A DNA stretch of 64,000 nucleotides from Clostridia bacterium. GTDB taxonomy: Bacteria; Bacillota; Clostridia; Christensenellales; Pumilibacteraceae. The notes beneath the pieces are model-generated. The model was given only the letters and a program-made list of their open reading frames with translations. It did not search any database and had not been told where the DNA came from. The stretch lies in NCBI GenBank assembly GCA_017500845.1, contig JAFVXY010000007.1, positions 1 through 64,000 on the forward strand, written 5' to 3'. This document shows, piece after piece, positions 52,459 to 60,751 of the stretch; positions within the stretch are counted from its first letter, which is position 1, and each line of letters begins with the position of its first letter. The translations under genes were made by a program, and so were the position numbers.

Positions 52459-53907
52459 ATGGCAATTTATAATCCCAAATCGCTTAAAGCAGAGGAATTT
52501 ATCAACGACGGCGAGATTCGTGCTACTCTTGAATACGCCGACCAAAACAAGAATAATATAGAGCTTATCGACCAAATTTTGGACAAGGCTCGTCCCAAAA
52601 AGACCGAGACGGGGTACGTTTGCGCAGGACTTACGCACCGTGAGGCTTCGGTTTTGCTTGCGTGCGACATTCCCGAAAAGGTAGAGGAAATTTACAAAAT
52701 CGCAGAAGAAATCAAGCTGACCTTTTACGGTAACCGAATCGTTATGTTCGCGCCGCTTTACGTGTCTAACTACTGCGTAAACGGTTGCGTTTACTGCCCG
52801 TACCACCTCAAAAACAAGCGCATTCCGCGCCGCAAGCTTACCCAAGAGGAAGTAAAGGCAGAGGTTATCGCCTTGCAGGATATGGGACACAAGCGACTTG
52901 CAATCGAGGCGGGCGAGGATCCCAAGAACAACCCCATCGAGTATATCCTGGAGTGTATCGACACCATTTACAGCATCAAGCACAAGAACGGTGCAATCCG
53001 CCGAGTCAACGTAAATATTGCCGCAACCACCGTGGAGAACTACCGCAAGCTTAAGGAAGCGGGCATCGGTACTTATATACTTTTCCAAGAAACGTATCAT
53101 AAGGAAAGCTATCTTCAGCTTCATCCTACCGGCCCCAAACACGACTATGACTACCATACCGAGGCTATGGACAGAGCAATGGAAGGTGGCATAGACGACG
53201 TAGGTCTTGGAGTGCTTTTTGGTCTTGAGCTTTACAGATACGAGTTTGCCGGTCTTATTATGCACGCCGAGCACCTCGAGGCTGTTCACGGCGTAGGCCC
53301 GCACACCATAAGCGTGCCCAGAATCAAGCGCGCGGACGATATCGACCCGACTGCGTTCGACAACTCCATTTCGGACGAGGTTTTTGCAAAGATTACGGCA
53401 TGTATTCGCCTTGCCGTTCCTTATACGGGAATGATTATTTCCACTCGCGAAACCGAAGAGGTACGTACCAAGCTTCTTCGTCTCGGTATTTCGCAGGTAA
53501 GCGGCGGCTCGCGTACGACGGTTGGCGGCTATACCGAAGAGGAGCGTCCGCACGACACCGAGCAGTTTGACGTGTCCGACCAGCGCACGCTTGACGAGGT
53601 TGTAAGATGGCTTATGGAAAACGGTCATATTCCGTCGTTCTGTACCGCTTGCTATCGCGAGGGACGAACGGGCGACAGATTCATGAGTCTTTGCAAGACG
53701 GGTCAGATAATCAATTGCTGTCATCCCAATGCTCTTATGACGCTTACCGAGTACCTCGTGGATTACGGCTCGGAGCAAACGCGCAAGATCGGCTTTGAGC
53801 TTATAGACAAGGAACTGGAAAAAATTCCCAACCAAAAGGTTAAGGAAATCGCAAAGCAAAACATAGCCGATATAAAGAATTCCAACAGACGTGACTTTAG
53901 ATTTTAA
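52459..53907 (+). CDS. hydG: [FeFe]-hydrogenase H-cluster maturation radical SAM protein HydG
   Basis: 482 residues. Radical SAM motif CVNGCVYC (Cys106, 110, 113) and C-terminal cluster motif CTACYREGRTGDRF ... CC near the end, both needed to split tyrosine into CO and cyanide on iron. Related to ThiH but longer, as expected. GGAG ribosome site; followed by hydF. Confidence 0.96.
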   Translation: MAIYNPKSLKAEEFINDGEIRATLEYADQNKNNIELIDQILDKARPKKTETGYVCAGLTHREASVLLACDIPEKVEEIYKIAEEIKLTFYGNRIVMFAPLYVSNYCVNGCVYCPYHLKNKRIPRRKLTQEEVKAEVIALQDMGHKRLAIEAGEDPKNNPIEYILECIDTIYSIKHKNGAIRRVNVNIAATTVENYRKLKEAGIGTYILFQETYHKESYLQLHPTGPKHDYDYHTEAMDRAMEGGIDDVGLGVLFGLELYRYEFAGLIMHAEHLEAVHGVGPHTISVPRIKRADDIDPTAFDNSISDEVFAKITACIRLAVPYTGMIISTRETEEVRTKLLRLGISQVSGGSRTTVGGYTEEERPHDTEQFDVSDQRTLDEVVRWLMENGHIPSFCTACYREGRTGDRFMSLCKTGQIINCCHPNALMTLTEYLVDYGSEQTRKIGFELIDKELEKIPNQKVKEIAKQNIADIKNSNRRDFRF

Positions 53908-53918
53908 GGAGAAAATTT

Positions 53919-55115
53919 ATGAGTCTTAACAACGTAGCTTCGGCAGAAAGACTGCATATAGGCTTTTTTGGTAAGCGCAACGCAGGCAAGTCAAGTCTTG
54001 TAAACGCCGTTACGGGTCAACAGCTTTGTGTTGTGTCCGACGTTTTGGGCACAACCACCGACCCCGTAAAAAAAGCGATGGAGCTTTTGCCGCTTGGCCC
54101 CGTGGTTATTGTGGATACCCCGGGCATAGATGACGAGGGCGAGCTTGGCGGATTGCGCGTAAAAAAGGCGAAGGAGGCTCTTGACTATACGGACATTGCT
54201 ATCGTAGTGGTGGACGCAAGGCAAGGCTTAAGCGAGTACGAAAATGAGCTGATAAAGGTGCTTCAAAGCAAAAAAACTCCCTATATTGTTGCGTACAACA
54301 AGGCAGATTTGCTGGAAGAACAGCCGCAGGCACAAGGTAACGAGATTTACGTTAGCGCAGTTAGCGGCAAAAATATTTTCGAGCTTAAGGAAATGCTCGG
54401 CAAGTTTGCAAGCAAAGAGGAAAGAAAGGTCGTTTCCGATTTGCTAAAGGTGGGCGATGTAGTCGTTTTGGTAGTTCCTATCGACAAGGCGGCGCCTAAA
54501 GGCAGACTTATTATGCCTCAGCAGCTTACTATACGAGATATTCTTGACGGTGGGGCGGTGGCAGTCGTTTGTCGTGACAGCGAATTAAAGCAGACGTTAG
54601 ACGGTCTTGCCGTAAAGCCAAAAATGGTAATCACCGATTCGCAGGTTTTTGGCAAGGTAGCAAAAATCGTCCCGAGCGATACTCTTCTAACCTCGTTTTC
54701 CATACTTATGGCAAGATACAAGGGTAATTTGTCTACGCTGCTTAAGGGCGCGGCGAAGTTAGACAAGCTAAATGATGGCGACAAGATTCTTATTGCCGAG
54801 GGCTGTACCCATCACCGCCAGTGCGAGGATATAGGCACGGTAAAAATTCCTAAATGGCTTACCGCCTACACGGGTAAAAAGCTGAATTTCGAGTTTTGCT
54901 CGGGTACAGAGTTCCCGAGTCTCGACGGATATGCACTTGTCGTCCATTGTGGCGGCTGTACGCTTAACGAAAAGGAGATGACAAGCCGCACACAAAAGGC
55001 GATAAACGTGGATATTCCCATCACCAACTACGGCTTGGCAATAGCGCACGTAAACGGAATTTTGCGCCGCAGTCTTTCGCCGTTTGCAGATATGACGGCA
55101 CTATTAGAGCAGTAA
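53919..55115 (+). CDS. hydF: [FeFe]-hydrogenase H-cluster maturation GTPase HydF
   Basis: 398 residues. GTPase domain with GKRNAGKS (18-25) and DTPG, dimerisation domain, then an iron-sulfur domain with HHRQC (298-302) and HCGGC (343-347). Scaffold that assembles and delivers the diiron subcluster to HydA. hydA itself is not in the window. Confidence 0.96.
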   Translation: MSLNNVASAERLHIGFFGKRNAGKSSLVNAVTGQQLCVVSDVLGTTTDPVKKAMELLPLGPVVIVDTPGIDDEGELGGLRVKKAKEALDYTDIAIVVVDARQGLSEYENELIKVLQSKKTPYIVAYNKADLLEEQPQAQGNEIYVSAVSGKNIFELKEMLGKFASKEERKVVSDLLKVGDVVVLVVPIDKAAPKGRLIMPQQLTIRDILDGGAVAVVCRDSELKQTLDGLAVKPKMVITDSQVFGKVAKIVPSDTLLTSFSILMARYKGNLSTLLKGAAKLDKLNDGDKILIAEGCTHHRQCEDIGTVKIPKWLTAYTGKKLNFEFCSGTEFPSLDGYALVVHCGGCTLNEKEMTSRTQKAINVDIPITNYGLAIAHVNGILRRSLSPFADMTALLEQ

Positions 55116-55166
55116 AAGTAAGAACATTAATTTATAAAAAAGAGGAAGAATAGAATTCTTTTTGAT

Positions 55167-55209
55167 ATGCACTTCAAAAGTTGGATGCTTTTGGGGTGCA
55201 TTTTATTTA
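55167..55209 (+). terminator. Terminator of the hyd operon
   Basis: ATGCACTTCAAAAG (55167-55180) pairs with CTTTTGGGGTGCAT (55188-55201) with two G-T pairs, then TTTATTTAT. The rest of the 55116-55346 gap is AT-rich without a clear promoter. Confidence 0.85.
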
Positions 55210-55346
55210 TCGTTTTAGGCTTTATTGCATGCTTGCCGCGAGCAATATTATAAAAATAAAAAAATATAAAAAATTTTTAGAAATAAGGAAACAAATGTGC
55301 CAAAATTCTGATATACATAGTAGTTAAACAAAAAGGAGGTACTATT

Positions 55347-56234
55347 ATGAAAAAGATAATAAGTCTTATGCTTGTAGTGTTATTATTGTTTACGCTTGTA
55401 GGGTGTAACCAAAACGAGCAAATGGACGAGATGGCTAAAAAAATAGCCCAGTTAGAGCAAGCGCTTCAAAATCAAGCAGATGTCAATGACGAGCTAAGTA
55501 CAGAACTGGACGAGCAGAAAGCAGCCAATGACTGGCTTGGTCAGCTTCTTCTTACTCAGCAGGGATTGCTTGATGAGCAACAGGGCGTGATTGACAAGCA
55601 GCAGACTCAAATAGGACGTGCCGAAGAAGCAATAGACAACCTTTTGGGTAAGCCGATAGAATTTACTGAGTCAGCTCCTGTTTATGGCCCACGTGAGGAT
55701 GAGGTAGAACTAAAAAAGTTTTTCGGATATCATCCAAGCCAAATGGATGATTTTAAAAATTATTATGAGACAGAATTTAGAGAAGTATTCGATGAAGAGT
55801 TTTATCTTTTAGAAAATACAAATTTTGTTGGCGGTGCAAGTCATTCATTTTACTTTTATGCAGAAGAAAATGATGGTGAGTACGTAAATCCTATGATAAG
55901 AGAAGAATATTATGTGTATGATGTAGCACTGAAAGAGTATGCGGATCATTGGACAAGGGATGAAGATATGGATGGAGGGGCTGCAACTGTACATTTTGAT
56001 GTATATCTTGCACCTTTCCCCGGATTGCATTTTCAAATAGATCTTGCGTGGCATCTTGATCTCTATTTTGGGAAAGAAACGGTAGGAGAAAAAGAAATAA
56101 CTTATTTTAATATTTACCTTGGCAATCAATTCGCAGTTTGCATTGGTACGTGTTATTATAAGTCGTATGCACCGTTGACGGCCCGATGGTTTGAAAAATA
56201 TATTATGAACAATTTATTTAAGATGGAGGACTAA
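55347..56234 (+). CDS. Coiled-coil lipoprotein A (paralogue of the 56461 gene)
   Basis: 295 residues. Signal peptide with lipobox LVGC (Cys20), then a coiled coil to about residue 100 (QLEQALQNQADVN ... QTQIGRAEEAIDNLLG), a short conserved linker ESAPVYGPRE, and a C-terminal globular domain ending CIGTCYY ... LTARWFEKY. N-terminal 118 residues are very like lipoprotein B; this copy has an extra LLDEQQG heptad. The C-terminal domains have diverged strongly. No family recognised. Strong AAAGGAGGT ribosome site. Followed by a stub of the peptidase gene. Confidence 0.7.
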   Translation: MKKIISLMLVVLLLFTLVGCNQNEQMDEMAKKIAQLEQALQNQADVNDELSTELDEQKAANDWLGQLLLTQQGLLDEQQGVIDKQQTQIGRAEEAIDNLLGKPIEFTESAPVYGPREDEVELKKFFGYHPSQMDDFKNYYETEFREVFDEEFYLLENTNFVGGASHSFYFYAEENDGEYVNPMIREEYYVYDVALKEYADHWTRDEDMDGGAATVHFDVYLAPFPGLHFQIDLAWHLDLYFGKETVGEKEITYFNIYLGNQFAVCIGTCYYKSYAPLTARWFEKYIMNNLFKMED

Positions 56235-56236
56235 AA

Positions 56237-56275
56237 ATGAAAGCTTTAATTGCATTTTTGTTATCTATACACTAA
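56237..56275 (+). pseudogene. Stub of a peptidase/LRR gene
   Basis: Thirteen codons, ATGAAAGCTTTAATTGCA and onward, encoding MKALIAFLLS before an early TAA. It matches the first codons of the gene at 57333 and stands in the same place behind lipoprotein A as that gene does behind lipoprotein B. Hence a deleted second gene of a duplicated unit. Confidence 0.75.
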
Positions 56276-56346
56276 ACTTACCCTCTTAAAATTTTATAAA
56301 ATAAGGAAAAAAGTATAAAAAACAGATAGATAGTGGTTAAGTCATA

Positions 56347-56375
56347 AAGGGGGTATCGTTATGAAAAAGAAATGA
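56347..56375 (+). pseudogene. Stub of a third lipoprotein gene start
   Basis: A ribosome site GGGGGT followed by ATG 56361 and MKKK then TGA. The bases before and around it resemble those before both intact lipoprotein genes, indicating a further, almost completely lost copy. The match is short, so moderate certainty. Confidence 0.5.
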
Positions 56376-56396
56376 CAAAATCTTACAAAATACACG

Positions 56397-56425
56397 TTGA
56401 CTGGGCAATAAATGTATGATAAAAT
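56397..56425 (+). promoter_or_regulatory. Sigma-A promoter of the lipoprotein B/peptidase unit
   Basis: TTGACT (56397-56402), 17-base spacer, TAAAAT (56420-56425), leader of about 30 bases with AAAGGAGG. Confidence 0.75.
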
Positions 56426-56460
56426 AAACATAAATAATAGAAATTAAAGGAGGAAACATT

Positions 56461-57330
56461 ATGAAAAAGATACTAAGTCTTATTCTTGTAGCGTTATTAC
56501 TGTTTACACTTGTAGGATGCAACCAAAACGAGCAGATGGACGAGATGGCGCAAAAAATAACGCAGTTAGAACAAGCGCTTCAAAATCAAGCGGACGTCAA
56601 TAACGAGCTTAGCGCAGAACTAGAACAGCAAAAGTCTGCCAACGAGTGGCTTGGTCAGCTTATTCTTACTCAGCAAGGCGTGATTGACAAGCAGCAGACT
56701 CAAATAGGGCGTGCTGAAGAAGCAATAGACAACCTTTTGGGTAAGCCGATAGAATTCACAGAGTCGGCACCGGTTTACGGTCCGCGCGAGGGCGAGATAT
56801 TATTGGCTGATATTAGAAACGATTACAGCGGAGATGATATTTTTGCTAATTTTATGAACTATTACAACACTGAGTTCAGAGAAACATTTACAGAGGAATT
56901 CATTTTGTTGAATGTGCTGACAAATATTATTGACCCCTGTTGTGGACATAACTTCTATGTATATGCTGAAAACATAGAAGGGGAGTACGTAAATCCTATG
57001 ATAGTAGACTTTAGAAATGTTTATGACGAGTCAATAAAATGCTACGATTATTACGATTGGGATAGGGAAGGGATTATAGGGCCTCTTAACACAGCAAGCT
57101 TGAGTATATATCTTGCACCCATCCCAAGTGATTTTGACAAAGATCTATTGCGAGGAGATAACTTCCGTCTAAAGTTTGGTGAGCAGGAAACCGAGGGAAA
57201 TCCTAAAAACTACTGCAACATTTATGTCGGCAGAACATGTATAGGTACTTGTTATTATAGCACTAATGCTACGCTTACTTATAGATGGTTCGAAAGATAT
57301 TTTGAAGAAAATTTATTTATAGGAGAATAA
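56461..57330 (+). CDS. Coiled-coil lipoprotein B (paralogue of the 55347 gene)
   Basis: 289 residues. Lipobox LVGC (Cys20), coiled coil, linker ESAPVYGPRE and C-terminal domain ending CIGTCYYSTNATLTYRWFERY. Nearly identical to lipoprotein A up to the linker, then only sparse identities (tyrosines, GEYVNPMI, IYLAP, the CIGTCYY end). Two bases before the peptidase gene, so co-translated. Probably holds or guards the secreted peptidase partner at the cell surface; that is inference. Confidence 0.7.
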   Translation: MKKILSLILVALLLFTLVGCNQNEQMDEMAQKITQLEQALQNQADVNNELSAELEQQKSANEWLGQLILTQQGVIDKQQTQIGRAEEAIDNLLGKPIEFTESAPVYGPREGEILLADIRNDYSGDDIFANFMNYYNTEFRETFTEEFILLNVLTNIIDPCCGHNFYVYAENIEGEYVNPMIVDFRNVYDESIKCYDYYDWDREGIIGPLNTASLSIYLAPIPSDFDKDLLRGDNFRLKFGEQETEGNPKNYCNIYVGRTCIGTCYYSTNATLTYRWFERYFEENLFIGE

Positions 57331-57332
57331 GA

Positions 57333-59834
57333 ATGAAAGCTTTAGTTGCATTTTTGTTATCAATGACACTTAGCGTGCCTACGCAAGGAATAAATCAACA
57401 AGCTCTTGCGTTTGAACAGGAGAATGTTTCTATTGAATGTGTGGACGAAGGAGATTTAAACAGTTCGTCTGCAATAGCGGCTAATACTGCTAACACACCT
57501 TCATCGTACGATTCTTATATGGAAGCATATTTTAGAGGATTAAAAAGAAATTTTGGATATAACAAAATCGGGACTTGTGGATACGTGGCGATAGGAATGC
57601 TTCTCTCATATTATGATTCATATTTGAATGATAATATAATTGATGAAAAATATGATGCCGTATCCGAGGGTGATGGAACAAATATGGTAGAGCGCGATTG
57701 TTCTCCAGGTGTTCTAGCAGAGCCATTACAAGATAAAGAATTATTAAATATAGAATTTGATAAATCTGAATATTCTTTATATTTTGAGAGAATGAAAGAA
57801 ATGAAGGAAACACACTTTCAAGCTATGCTTTTTGAAATAGGAAAAAAATTATTAGAAGAAGAGGAGGAGGAAGAAGGTGAAGAAAAAACCTTTGGACCTG
57901 GAACAAATCTCTCAATAATAAAAAACATTTTAATTAGGTATTTAAATTATATAAAAACCAATAATTCGAATTTACAAAACTTGGAGTACAAAATTTGTAC
58001 GAAAAAGCAATTTGAGGGAGAGTCAGAGCTTGATATAAAGAAATTCAAAAAAAAACAAATTGATTTAGGTTATCCTGTAATAGTACATGCAAAGGGCGCT
58101 AAAAGTCATGTATATGTATGTTATGATTATTATATAAATAGTAATGAAAACATCGAAGAAGATAGAAGAATAGATGCAATGACTTTTTATGGTCATAAAG
58201 GTTGGTGGAAACCAGAAAAGGAAGACGTGGAGGTTCATGCAGGTGTACCTAATGGTACTTATCATGATATAGAGGGAGCATTGGTTTTAAAATTTCCTAA
58301 TTTAGAGCATTCTTGCTCAAACAATTATATTGTTGGCGATGTGGAAGATGGAGAAACATATTGTTATTGCTCTAACAACATTTATACTACGAATGTAAGT
58401 GAATGGACAGATTACACTTTGCCAAATAGTTTTGACGGAAATCTTGTGGTTCCTAATTGGGTAACAGGTATAAATACACAGCTTTTTTGTAACAATCAGG
58501 ATATCATTTCTCTTACGTATGAGGCTAACAGCAGTTTAAATAGCATTGGCGCCGAAGCATTTAAGGGTTGTGGCAATTTGATGTATGTGGAAATACCAAA
58601 ATCAGTAACAACAATAGGCGCCTGGGCATTCGGGAATACGGTAAAATTGGAGAGTGTATTTTTTGAGCAGGGAAGTAACTTGGAAACAATATGTTCTAGT
58701 GCTTTTCGACAAAGTGAATTGATGAGTATTACGTTACCTCAAAGTCTTAGGACTATAGAACCATATGCTTTTAATCTAACGCAAAGATTGACAAGTATAA
58801 CAGTGCCGAGTTCCGTTACAAGCATTGGTATAAGCGCATTTGGCAATGGAGATTTATTGGGCAATTCAAATCTAACCATATACACAGACCGCACGGATAT
58901 TCCAAGCTCAGGTGATGGATGGCAGCAAAACTGGAACGCTATTGTAGATTACTCGCAATCGGTGCCGCCCGGCTCAGGTGGATATACAAAGAATTCTGTG
59001 TTTTTTGGGTGCACGCTTTCGTCGGATAAATCGTACGTAAAATCGGTAACAAGGACAAGCAATAATCTGCTATATCCTAACGCAAGCAATATCTACAATT
59101 CTCCGAGTAGAGAAGGTTATGGATTTGGTGGTTGGTATAGTAATTCATCATATTCCGGAACAGAATATACAACTGCGGAGATAGCAGCAAAAACAAGCGG
59201 CACTTATTACATAAAGTGGATTCCCAATTTACTGCAGTATAATCTTTTAAGTGATGGCACGTATGAGGTGGAGATGACTGCATCGACAATTGGAGGAGAT
59301 TTGGAAATTCCTTCAGAATATAACGGAAAGCCGGTAACTAAAATTGCAGAGAACGGCTTTAGAGAATGTGTAAATCTAATTTCGGTAAGCTTTCCTTATA
59401 CTGTCACGACGATAGGGGCAAATGCCTTTAGGGATTGTACGTCATTAGAATCGTTGGAAATGCCTTTTGTGCAAGTTATAGAGGATTATGCTTTTTATGG
59501 ATGCCAAAATCTTACTGCAACAAATTTTTATTTATATGCAGAGGAAGTAGGCGCGTTTGCTTTTGGCTGTACGGATATCCGTGGGTTGATAGTTACTACT
59601 AGTGTAGAATACGTGGGATTATTTGCTTTTAAAGATTGCGAAAATTTACAGTTTGTAAATCTTAAAAGAACATCAGAATCAGGAGTGACTTGGATTGAAA
59701 GTACTGCTTTTGAGGGTTGCATAGAATTGTTTGTAATTGATACGCCTGACGTAGATAGCTATTATGATTATTATGCTCAATTCGAGGGCAATGATTGGCT
59801 TACGTTAAGACTTGTTTGTCTTGAATTAATTTAA
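57333..59834 (+). CDS. Secreted protein with papain/C39-like peptidase domain and BspA-type leucine-rich repeats
   Basis: 833 residues. Signal peptide to about residue 26 (cleavage near QALA). Residues 55-330 look like a cysteine-peptidase fold: GTCGYVAIGMLLSYYDSY with Cys82 and AKGAKSHVYVCYDYY with His259, followed by WW and an HSCSNNYIV segment. A Glu-rich insertion sits near 175-185. Then BspA/LRR_5 repeats (SIGAEAFKGCGNLMYVEIP, TIGANAFRDCTSLESL and so on), interrupted near 600-620 by an InlB-like repeat (REGYGFGGWYSNSSYSG). Peptidase activity inferred from motif; LRRs suggest binding to a surface or host target. No LPxTG anchor. Same mRNA as lipoprotein B. Confidence 0.72.
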   Translation: MKALVAFLLSMTLSVPTQGINQQALAFEQENVSIECVDEGDLNSSSAIAANTANTPSSYDSYMEAYFRGLKRNFGYNKIGTCGYVAIGMLLSYYDSYLNDNIIDEKYDAVSEGDGTNMVERDCSPGVLAEPLQDKELLNIEFDKSEYSLYFERMKEMKETHFQAMLFEIGKKLLEEEEEEEGEEKTFGPGTNLSIIKNILIRYLNYIKTNNSNLQNLEYKICTKKQFEGESELDIKKFKKKQIDLGYPVIVHAKGAKSHVYVCYDYYINSNENIEEDRRIDAMTFYGHKGWWKPEKEDVEVHAGVPNGTYHDIEGALVLKFPNLEHSCSNNYIVGDVEDGETYCYCSNNIYTTNVSEWTDYTLPNSFDGNLVVPNWVTGINTQLFCNNQDIISLTYEANSSLNSIGAEAFKGCGNLMYVEIPKSVTTIGAWAFGNTVKLESVFFEQGSNLETICSSAFRQSELMSITLPQSLRTIEPYAFNLTQRLTSITVPSSVTSIGISAFGNGDLLGNSNLTIYTDRTDIPSSGDGWQQNWNAIVDYSQSVPPGSGGYTKNSVFFGCTLSSDKSYVKSVTRTSNNLLYPNASNIYNSPSREGYGFGGWYSNSSYSGTEYTTAEIAAKTSGTYYIKWIPNLLQYNLLSDGTYEVEMTASTIGGDLEIPSEYNGKPVTKIAENGFRECVNLISVSFPYTVTTIGANAFRDCTSLESLEMPFVQVIEDYAFYGCQNLTATNFYLYAEEVGAFAFGCTDIRGLIVTTSVEYVGLFAFKDCENLQFVNLKRTSESGVTWIESTAFEGCIELFVIDTPDVDSYYDYYAQFEGNDWLTLRLVCLELI

Positions 59835-59857
59835 TTTCTATAATTATGCGAACAAAG

Positions 59858-59892
59858 AAAATACGAGAAACAAAATAATGTTCTCGTATTTT
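59858..59892 (+). terminator. Terminator after the peptidase/LRR gene
   Basis: Perfect stem AAAATACGAGAA (59858-59869) with TTCTCGTATTTT (59881-59892), followed by TT. Confidence 0.9.
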
Positions 59893-59945
59893 TTGGTTTG
59901 TAAGTAAAATTATAATACGTATATGCGTTTTTGTGACACAAAAGA

Positions 59946-60587
59946 TTATTGACCTAAAAGAATTTTCTTTACTTCGCGTGGGGATGTGGCAATTTGCTTT
60001 ACGCCGCAGGAGATAAGCTCGTCCTTAGTGCCGTAGCCGTACGTTACGCCTATGCAGTCAAGTCCAACCTCTTTTGCTCCTAATGCATCATAAATCGTGT
60101 CGCCTATAAGCACCGATTGCTCGTGTGAAAAGGGTAGATGGCTAAATGCGTTGTTAAGCACGTCCACCTTGTCGGTAAGACTTCCGTCAGGCTCGGTGCC
60201 CGATACGAAATCGAAATACTTGTATATATGCTTATGCTTTAGTATAACCTCGGCAAAATGGCGTGGCTTGGTGGTGGCAAGCGCAACTGCCTTTCCGCTA
60301 TTTTTAAGCGAGCTTAGTAGGTCGGTTATGCCGCGGAAAAGGGTTGTTTGATAAACTCCCGTAGTGGCGTAGAGATCGCGATAGTCGCTTATCATAAGCT
60401 CGGTTTTCCTTTCGTCCGTACCCAAAAACTGAGGAAAGGAGCGTACAAAGGGCGGCCCAATAAACTTGGTTATATCGCCGGTAAAGGTTACGCCGTGCCT
60501 ATCAAAAACGTGGCGCAAGCAAAATTCTATTCCTCTTTGAGAGTTAACTAAGGTTCCGTCTAAATCAAATAAAATCAAATCGTACAT
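59946..60587 (-). CDS. HAD-superfamily hydrolase (phosphoglycolate-phosphatase type)
   Basis: 213 residues from ATG 60587. HAD motif I DLDGTLVNS near the N-terminus, motif II in VALATTK, motif III/IV KPRHF ... IGDTIYDALGAKEVG. Cap domain of the Gph/PpaX type. Probably a small phosphate-ester phosphatase; substrate not determined. The longer frame (to 60674) is rejected because a promoter (-10 60599-60594) lies within it and six bases before ATG 60587; no ribosome site is seen. Confidence 0.88.
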   Translation of the reverse strand: MYDLILFDLDGTLVNSQRGIEFCLRHVFDRHGVTFTGDITKFIGPPFVRSFPQFLGTDERKTELMISDYRDLYATTGVYQTTLFRGITDLLSSLKNSGKAVALATTKPRHFAEVILKHKHIYKYFDFVSGTEPDGSLTDKVDVLNNAFSHLPFSHEQSVLIGDTIYDALGAKEVGLDCIGVTYGYGTKDELISCGVKQIATSPREVKKILLGQ

Positions 60588-60593
60588 AAGCCA

Positions 60594-60622
60594 ATTATAT
60601 CGCACGGGGCGGCTGTTGTAAA
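60594..60622 (-). promoter_or_regulatory. Sigma-A promoter six bases before the HAD gene start
   Basis: On the minus strand: TTTACA (60622-60617), 17-base spacer, TATAAT (60599-60594), then six bases and ATG 60587. Confidence 0.75.
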
Positions 60623-60690
60623 GCGTTTTTGTCGTACTTTGTCCAAAATGGATTTGTAAATGAAAAGTTGCCAATATATAGAAAAAAGAA

Positions 60691-60719
60691 TTGCAATTAT
60701 TTTCAAGATTTGCTATAAT
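60691..60719 (+). promoter_or_regulatory. Sigma-A promoter (extended -10) of the GT-C-like/comM unit
   Basis: TTGCAA (60691-60696), 17-base spacer, TATAAT (60714-60719) preceded by TGC. Confidence 0.75.
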
Positions 60720-60751
60720 GGGTTAAATTTACTTATAGGTGGAGTTTATCT

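Noticed and set aside
52372..53859. 495-codon minus-strand frame opposite hydG
   Set aside because: Antisense shadow caused by codon usage of hydG; hydG motifs are certain.
51391..55115. Thiamine (thiH) or biotin (bioB) synthesis genes
   Set aside because: The radical SAM proteins are similar, but the HydG C-terminal cluster motif, the HydF GTPase and TM1266 context identify hydrogenase maturation.
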